Of a stretch of 64,000 nt of DNA, positions 59,196 through 64,000 are shown one piece after another. Made by a program: the position numbers and the translations under genes. The notes beneath the pieces are model-generated. The model did no database searches. It was not told where the DNA came from and was given only the letters and a program-made list of their open reading frames with translations. The stretch spans positions 25,255,513-25,319,512 of the forward strand of contig CM057147.1 of NCBI GenBank assembly GCA_029964075.1, written 5' to 3'. This DNA is from Patiria pectinifera (taxonomy: Eukaryota; Echinodermata; Asteroidea; Valvatida; Asterinidae). The stretch's first letter is position 1. Every line of letters begins with the position of its first letter.

Positions 59196-59291
59196 CTTGA
59201 AGATTTAGAGTCTCCTCCATTCTCATCCTGACGTCGTCGGAACAGATAGAGTCACCATCGCTGAATTCCACTAAAGCTTGGCGTTTGGAAA
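59196..59291 (-). CDS. Coding exon with first clear repeat motif
   Basis: Encodes residues 259-290. The acceptor TTTTCTAAG and donor CAAG|GTACATG are both used in phase 1. After a basic start (SKRQALVEF) it carries the motif SDGDSICSDDVRMRMEETL, a divergent copy of the SDxDSIxTExxExxF repeat with Cys-Ser in place of x-Thr. A second AG lies 20 bases inside the exon (GCTTTAG|TGG), but using it would shift the frame to a stop, so the upstream AG was preferred. Confidence 0.75.
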
Positions 59292-59972
59292 CTTAGAAAA
59301 GTAATACAAAAACCGTTTATTACACATATGAATTAACTGTTCACTACAGAATAAGCAAGTTCAGTATCCTGAATGGGATATGTGGTAATTTTAACTTCAG
59401 AATAAACTCAGGACATCAATTTTCATGAAATCAACATGTGTGCAAGATCACACACACAGCTAAAATAGTGAGCTGGATTACATATGAAAAAGCTCCCTTG
59501 AAAAAAGTCCTCCGTCATTTTTTTTTCTTTTTCTTTTTAAACGGACAAAAAAACCTAAATGTTCATGTGTAATCCTAAGCAAGCAGCAGCAATGCTTCAA
59601 AGGCTTCTTACATTTGTATGCTACATGCACTTAACATGCCCAGGGCAGGTTCATGACGTCAACATGACGTTCACAATTTTTTTTATCCTATTACGCCTCA
59701 TAAGCTTCCGTCTGAATTTGCGTACAGGATGAGCCAGCTTAATGAGGGTGCAACACACAGTGTACAGCAATCATCTTCAGAAGTACAATGCATTTGTGAC
59801 TTGAGTGCACATGCACTATCATGGTACTTAAGTCAGTCACCAAAATTTTCCCAACATTTACTATATTCAGTGGTGGATCCAGGTGGATCACCCCCCCCCC
59901 CCCCCGGGAGTGACCGATAGTTTCTCATATAAGGTTATTTTTCACTTCAGAGAGACATTGACAGGTTTGTAC

Positions 59973-60040
59973 CTGCGACGGCAGGAATACAATTCCGCTG
60001 GTTCCGGCGATTAACGGTTGAAGGCTTCTGACTAGCGTCC
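59973..60040 (-). CDS. Possible frame-breaking cassette exon (68 nt)
   Basis: On the minus strand this segment is bounded by TTTTTTCAAG and by CGCAG|GTACAAAC. One frame is open and hydrophilic (DASQKPSTVNRRNQRN...) and leaves in phase 1, matching the next exon. It would need entry in phase 2, though, whereas exon 4 leaves in phase 1. Entered in the real phase, it reads through and makes exon 59196-59291 stop at a TAG after six codons. Inclusion would therefore truncate the protein and probably trigger nonsense-mediated decay. It directly adjoins a tRNA-like SINE piece (60043 onward), whose edge supplies the pyrimidine tract. It may equally be a chance splice pair. Confidence 0.3.
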
Positions 60041-60042
60041 CT

Positions 60043-60185
60043 TGAAAAAAGACATTGACAAAATAGGGGACCACCAACATAGGGCTGGATATAGCTCTAT
60101 TGGCAGCACCGGAACAGCAACCCGGAGGTCACATGTTCAAACCCTGCTCCAGTCAATTTCTTTGTTCAACTTTAAAATAATTTAC
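60043..60185 (+). mobile_element. tRNA-like SINE next to the cassette-exon candidate
   Basis: TATAGCTCTATTGGCAGCAC (A box) and GTCACATGTTCAAACCCTGC (B box), then CAGTCAATTTCTTTGTTCAA. Related to 52240-52330. Confidence 0.55.
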
Positions 60186-60204
60186 AAAATGTGGTTTCAA
60201 GTAA

Positions 60205-60267
60205 GGTATTTCATAACAATTTGATAGTTTTGTTTTTTTGACGTTTGCAAAATGTTGTGTATTATCT
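60205..60267. mobile_element. MITE family B, terminal fragment
   Basis: About 60 bases match the right end of copy 44836-45358: AATTTGATAGTT, TTTGACGTTTGCAAAATGTTG, then ...ATCT followed by TTAA. The rest of the element is missing. It lies in the intron, 30 bases from a splice donor (60296). Confidence 0.5.
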
Positions 60268-60296
60268 TTAATTATACAGAAAGCAAAGAACTTTAC

Positions 60297-60470
60297 CCTT
60301 TTTCTTGAAGGATCTGTTGCTGCCATTCTTCAGCTTTGTCCCTTTTCCTTCTCCATTCATATCAATTTTTCCTACAGCAGACCCATGACGGACATGATTC
60401 CCATTGGGTATAGGGCTCGAGTCCCCGCGGTGGCTTCCTGTACCCAGACCAGTGTCTGAAGCACTGTCAT
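60297..60470 (-). CDS. Coding exon 4, Gly/Ser-rich then basic
   Basis: Encodes residues 201-258. The acceptor is TCTCATTGCAG and the donor AAGG|GTAAAG. It starts DDSASDTGLGTGSHRGDSSP and ends with the basic run NRSFKKK. It is phase 1 at both ends, so it can be skipped without a frame change. Its donor connects in frame to the exon at 59196-59291, giving Val at the junction. It does not connect in frame to the small exon-like segment at 59973-60040. A truncated family-B MITE end sits about 30 bases beyond the donor. Confidence 0.75.
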
Positions 60471-60559
60471 CTGCAATGAGACCATAAAAAGGTAATATGT
60501 ATATTGACCTATCAGCACCTTCACTCATTAGCCCTAACCGCCCTGTATCCTTCAAAATC

Positions 60560-60930
60560 CTCTTTGCCAAAGTGAAGGAATTGGGAGGATTGAGGTTAGA
60601 TGGCTAAAGTGAGTTACTGATTTCGTAGGATGCACTTTGTCTAGGTCTTGGGCCGGACCTTGTGTTGTTTTTGCTCAGCCATGCATAAATACATGTATAT
60701 GCATGGATTATGCTTGAAATCCTCCGTACTGCTCCAGGATGTCACTAGCCAAGCCTCGACATATTGACAGTCACTACGGCAGGATGTTGCAGGATTCAGG
60801 CAGTGGTCACCCCTCCACGGATCATATTCAAGAAATAATGGAGGAATTGGCAGGATTGAGGCTATATGCTATTTTTCCATGAGGCCAATTGGAGGATTTT
60901 GCAAGATTGAGGCTACATCCAAGCAAAAAG
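60560..60930. repeat. Short dispersed direct repeats in intron
   Basis: GGAATTGGGAGGATTGAGG (60578), GGAATTGGCAGGATTGAGGC (60843) and GGATTTTGCAAGATTGAGGC (60895) recur with flanking similarity. Confidence 0.4.
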
Positions 60931-61505
60931 GCCTAGTGAGTTAGGGTTAGCTAATGAACCCATAACACCATACAATGCTGGAATTGGTTTTGGGCGATAC
61001 AGGGAATGACAGGCAAGGCGGTTTGGGCCGTACGCAATTATATTTCTACAGCCAAGTACAGTCAATGACCATAACGCCCATGCGTCAGTTGGCAACGAAA
61101 TGGTTCTCAGACGTAACTTCCCTTTTTAAAACAAATCCTCGAGTGTCTTGAATGAGAAGAAAAGAGTACATTTTATTTTATCAATCATCAGGACTTGATT
61201 AAACAAAATTTAGGGAAGAAAATTCAATTTGGGGAAAAACATGGAACACGGAACCTGCAGCATTCAGGTGATAGGCTGCAGTGATTGGACCGCCGGCGTG
61301 CTGGCTGCAATTTGGCCAGCGGTAGCGATCAGGCAAACTGGAAAGCCGGGATTTGTTGCAGTTATGGGCTGGAGTCCAATCACAATAGCATCGTGTTTGC
61401 TGCATCCCAATGTACTCTTTAAAAAGTTTTGCAATCTTTTTGCTTCTTTGTGAGTGTTTAGGTTGCGGTTCCTTATGGACTTGTCCAACAAAAGTTCAAG
61501 TTAAA

Positions 61506-61643
61506 CAGGGGTACCGATGCGTTATTTCGAGTTACTAGGGTATTCATTTCCAAAATATCCTATTCTGTTGACAGGCTTGAAGTATCACTTCAAAATAAAC
61601 AGAGTTTCGAGTTATCAGAGTTTGCTTTATCGCGATTTCACTG
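61506..61643. mobile_element. pogo-like MITE remnant
   Basis: CAGGGGTACCGATGCGTTAT and ...TTATCGCGATTTCACTG are a decayed inverted pair with TTTCGAGTTA inside both arms. It ends about 35 bases before the 61678 donor. Confidence 0.5.
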
Positions 61644-61677
61644 TACTCTCTAATTACAAGATGACATGTACCGGTAC

Positions 61678-61822
61678 CATTGAGCGTTTCATCAGCTGTT
61701 GCATTGTCGCTGGACTCTAGTTCCTGTCTTGTCAATGTGGAGGCCTTCTGACTGTGCCTACTGGTTCCAGAACTGCTGCTGTTACCATGGTAGCTGTGCT
61801 CGCTGTGCTCACTATTAAGGCT
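61678..61822 (-). CDS. Coding exon 3, serine/histidine-rich linker
   Basis: Encodes residues 153-200. The acceptor is TTTCAAATCAG and the donor AATG|GTACCG, a weak-looking donor inside the palindrome TACCGGTAC. It begins SLNSEHSEHSYHGNSSSSGT and continues into a Ser/Thr/Ala-rich acidic stretch ending ADETLN. Only this donor restores the frame: AAT-G joins AT of exon 4 to give Asp. Composition suggests a flexible, phosphorylatable linker. The N-terminal residues come directly after the exon 2 helix. Confidence 0.7.
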
Positions 61823-62176
61823 CTGATTTGAAACAAAAATCAGAGCTTTTAATTACAAACATACTGTATATAGATTAAAAGAGTTGTGGTTAGAAAAATT
61901 AAAATGAGCTTCATTTTTTTTTTATTATAGAGAATGGAACTAACAAAGATGTGGGGAAACCCACTTGCAACTTTTGAAAGGCGAAATATTTGAATCATGT
62001 TCTTTTGATAATTGAATCAATATAGTGGACGTTTGACAGTGCTCTGAAAAATTCTCTCCTTATAAAGTAATCTCGCAATTTTGTGATTATCAAGAAAATT
62101 GTTCTAAATATCATAGATATCAGTAAGTCAATTGACTATTATCTCAGCCAAAACAGTCTTAAAACCTATTATTACT

Positions 62177-62319
62177 CAGGCATGCAACTGGGAATTTTGA
62201 AAAAACGAGGAAATTCCTAATCACACAAGACTTTGTACAGCGTTTTTCAATTTGTAATGGCATCCATGAGAAGAAAAAAACGAGGAAACCAGCAGATCCG
62301 AGGAAAAGTTGCATGCCTG
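62177..62319. mobile_element. MITE family I with ATTACT duplication
   Basis: 143 bp. Ends CAGGCATGCAACT and AGTTGCATGCCTG are perfect inverted repeats. ATTACT flanks both sides (62171-62176 and 62320-62325). Relatives lie at 27105-27247 and about 1650-1715. Confidence 0.75.
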
Positions 62320-62463
62320 ATTACTCTGCAGAAGCTGTCTTTTTTCCTAGATTACTGTTGCCACACATGTTGCTTTCTCAAACAGTGAGTCCGAAAAACT
62401 TACATGTATCGTAATATTTTATACACGTATATTCTGCAACTGGTTTTCATCACAAAAGCTCAC

Positions 62464-62861
62464 CCTGTTGATGATGTCGTTCAGTTCTGCATCTATATTA
62501 TCCAGTATCAGATCCACATGGTGCATGTTGATCACCGTTTGTCGCTTCTCGTTCACCACTGGTTCCCCGCCTTCCATGGTCTCCCCAGAAGCCTCAAGTC
62601 TCCCCTCCGGTGGTCCTTCTGCCTCATCTCCACCCACAACCTCCGAATGATGATGCTCTGATGAGTTGTAGCTATTATCATCTTCTTCTTCTTCTTCTTC
62701 TTCTCCTTCTGAGGAGTGATCGTGGTTGGCCGGGAGTCCGTCAGAGTCCACCGCGTTGCCGTTTTCGGTTTGGTCTTCGTAGTTCATGTTGTTCTCTTCT
62801 GTGCGATGGCCTGCGGCTTCAAAACTCTCAAACTCGCCCTCTGAGGTCTCTGACTGGGAGT
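62464..62861 (-). CDS. Coding exon 2, poly-glutamate acidic region
   Basis: Encodes residues 20-152. The acceptor CTCTTTTAG and donor AACAGG|GTGAGC are both good. It opens with SQSETSEGEFESFEAAG and then holds a run of seven Glu followed by Asp-Asp, encoded by a (GAA/GAG) repeat visible on the plus strand as CTTCTTCTTCTT, a likely length polymorphism. His/Ser-rich and Gly/Glu-rich stretches follow. The last 20 residues (DLILDNIDAELNDII core) are the only amphipathic, helix-like segment and would be a reasonable binding helix. It ends in phase 0, unlike most later exons. No family was recognised. Confidence 0.8.
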
Positions 62862-63611
62862 CTAAAAGAGTACCAGAGAGCAACAGTAAGAACACAATTT
62901 TTTCATAACACCATTGTAAATGAACGTCAATAATAACTCACATGTATGTAAAGCCATTGCATGTTAATGTTAGCACCATAGAATTAAAAACTTAAATGAC
63001 AGGGGATGAAAACTCAAGACTATGCATAAAACACCTATAGACCCTTTTAAACAATCTGACACTAATTCCTACCCTCTGTTTGCCTGTATACCCAAAAATG
63101 ATGTACGTCTTACTCTGTCCTGCCCATACACACAGTAATAAGGCCAGGCTAGACATCCATCAACATCAGCTAGGACAGCCGAACATAATATAATGTGATT
63201 ACGGGCGCATATGGCCTGCAGGGTCTCATAGTTGTAATTGAATGTCAAGCCGTGAGTCAACCACGAGTCAATCACAATTAAGTCAAGTCACAAGCCACGT
63301 CACAAGTACATTATAGCCAAAGCAATTGTTCATTCGTTTATAAATTTGTTTATTTGTTCAATTCAAACAACATCCAACAGCGCATGAGCACCAGAGACGG
63401 AAGGATGAAAAATACAAGTACAATAAAAATTTAATAAAAACATTCGAACAGCTCATCACTCAACTGACTAGACTGAATGACTTGCCAAACAGTGTGTTTA
63501 ACTTGTAATAACTCGATTAAAAGTCAGCCCTGTTTTTTAGAGAAAAGGCCAGTTTAACCCTGATTCAGGCCTCCTTCCCAAAGCCTAATAGTTTGCCAGT
63601 TCATGACTCAC

Positions 63612-63669
63612 CTGGCTCTGTGAGGTCTGACTCCCTGCTCAGGTCCTGATCACTCCATGACCCGTTCAT
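63612..63669 (-). CDS. Coding exon 1 (start), acidic N-terminus
   Basis: Encodes residues 1-19, starting MNGSWSDQDLSRESDLTEP, then one base of a split codon. The donor is CCAG|GTGAG. The start was chosen because an in-frame TGA lies a few codons upstream in the same exon and no other in-frame ATG intervenes. The sequence is Ser/Asp/Glu rich. Together with the start of exon 2 it forms a degenerate copy of the repeated motif (DSQSETSEGEFESF). The split codon G|AC gives Asp20 and joins exon 2 cleanly. Confidence 0.75.
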
Positions 63670-63737
63670 CCTGTCACCTCTGACCCCTCGGCAATGTCAC
63701 TCTTCACTTACAGCTATAGGTTCATTGTCTCATCTCC
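63670..63737 (-). promoter_or_regulatory. 5' UTR part of first coding exon, with two tiny uORFs
   Basis: A good acceptor (TTTTATTTTGTGCAG) ends just above 63737, so at least one non-coding exon probably lies upstream, perhaps beyond the window. Between it and the start codon are two overlapping minimal uORFs: ATG-AGA-CAA-TGA from 63733 and ATG-AAC-CTA-TAG from 63725. A TGA in frame with the main ATG lies upstream of it and fixes the N-terminus. Such short uORFs often lower translation of the main frame; here that is inference. Confidence 0.6.
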
Positions 63738-64000
63738 CTGCACAAAATAAAACAACGCAATAGAAGTTATACATTGTCTCCATACCAAGCTTCACCTTGA
63801 TGGTAAAGAGGAAGTTATAAGGACAACGAAGAGGGACTCTTTAACGCATTGCCGATGGTGCATGACACTCACGCAAAGACGATAAGGGTTGGTGCAGATC
63901 CAGAATAAAATCAATTGTGCATACTACATGCCATACACGTGCCCTATTTGCGCATGCCGTGCATCTCCCTACTAATATTGTAAGCTCTTGTGAGTAGTGA

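Larger units (their letters stand above)
38611..63737 (-). other. Multi-exon gene, acidic repeat-motif protein, 3' end not found
   Basis: Ten coding exons chain in one reading frame with GT/AG sites: 63612-63669, 62464-62861, 61678-61822, 60297-60470, 59196-59291, 57006-57833, 55486-55731, 54384-54518, 52008-52139 and 38611-38854. They total 2456 nt, or 818 codons plus two bases. Exon 2 ends and exon 3 begins in phase 0; every other junction is phase 1, and the last donor is phase 2. The product is rich in Ser, Asp, Glu, Asn and Lys, with no membrane segment, signal peptide or catalytic motif visible. A motif like SDxDSIxTExxExxF recurs. Low complexity and basic clusters suggest a disordered scaffold or cytoskeletal/nuclear protein, but this is inference and I do not recognise the family. 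The 13 kb intron between 52008 and 38854 may hide further exons, and the stop codon must lie below 38611. Confidence 0.8.

Noticed and set aside
1-64000. CRISPR array, operons, bacterial-type promoters or rRNA
   Set aside because: No regularly spaced short repeats, no compact gene clusters and no rRNA-like sequence; the window is eukaryotic.

Overview
This is a 64 kb piece of an AT-rich animal nuclear genome. Nothing looks prokaryotic: there are no operons, the one clear gene is split into small exons by long introns, and most of the sequence is short non-autonomous transposons (MITEs), tRNA-derived SINE pieces and degenerate tandem repeats. The repeat repertoire suggests a marine invertebrate deuterostome, most likely an echinoderm. 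It includes a palindromic MITE ending GGGCCCAATTT, CR1/L2-like 3' ends with (ATT)n tails, pogo-like ends reading GAACGCCGATATACCGAACA, and TTAA-flanked MITEs. The taxon is an inference and was not tested.

Right half (38.6-63.7 kb): one multi-exon gene on the minus strand. I could chain ten coding exons with canonical splice sites and matching phases, from an ATG at 63669 (in-frame stop upstream, 5' UTR exon starting at 63737) down to an exon ending at 38611. They give 818 codons plus two bases, and the 3' end was not found. The protein is a hydrophilic, Ser/Asp/Glu-rich, probably disordered protein. I do not recognise its family. It carries about six to eight copies of a short motif, roughly S-D-x-D-S-I-x-T-E-x-x-E-x-x-F, several placed just before splice donors of phase 1-1 exons. 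Two further exon-like segments (59973-60040 and 43762-43801) have splice sites but break the frame, and may be regulated or spurious.

Left half (1-38.6 kb): no gene could be supported. It may hold the long 3' introns of the same gene or be intergenic. The only protein-like piece is a frameshifted exon at 21.2-21.5 kb resembling the N-terminal domain of Crypton/ZMYM/QRICH1-type (DUF3504-like) proteins. Other notable contents are a ~360 bp tandem repeat split by a MITE (2.0-3.9 kb), nested TA- and TIR-flanked elements (9.7-10.5 kb), a direct pair of unique-looking blocks sharing an identical 40-mer (10.6 and 14.7 kb), an inverted pair of TTA-flanked MITEs (15.7 and 17.6 kb), a ~140 bp near-perfect palindrome (20.9 kb), and a pair of promoter-like blocks with octamer and CCAAT boxes (26.3 and 35.2 kb).

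Mobile elements explain much of the rest. Four MITE families with TTAA target sites (A, B, C, L) recur across the window, and A, B and C share end sequences. One C copy stops 15 bases short of an exon. A 405 bp fold-back element at 40.5 kb combines perfect 39 bp inverted ends, a perfect 14 bp flanking direct repeat and an internal tRNA-like promoter.
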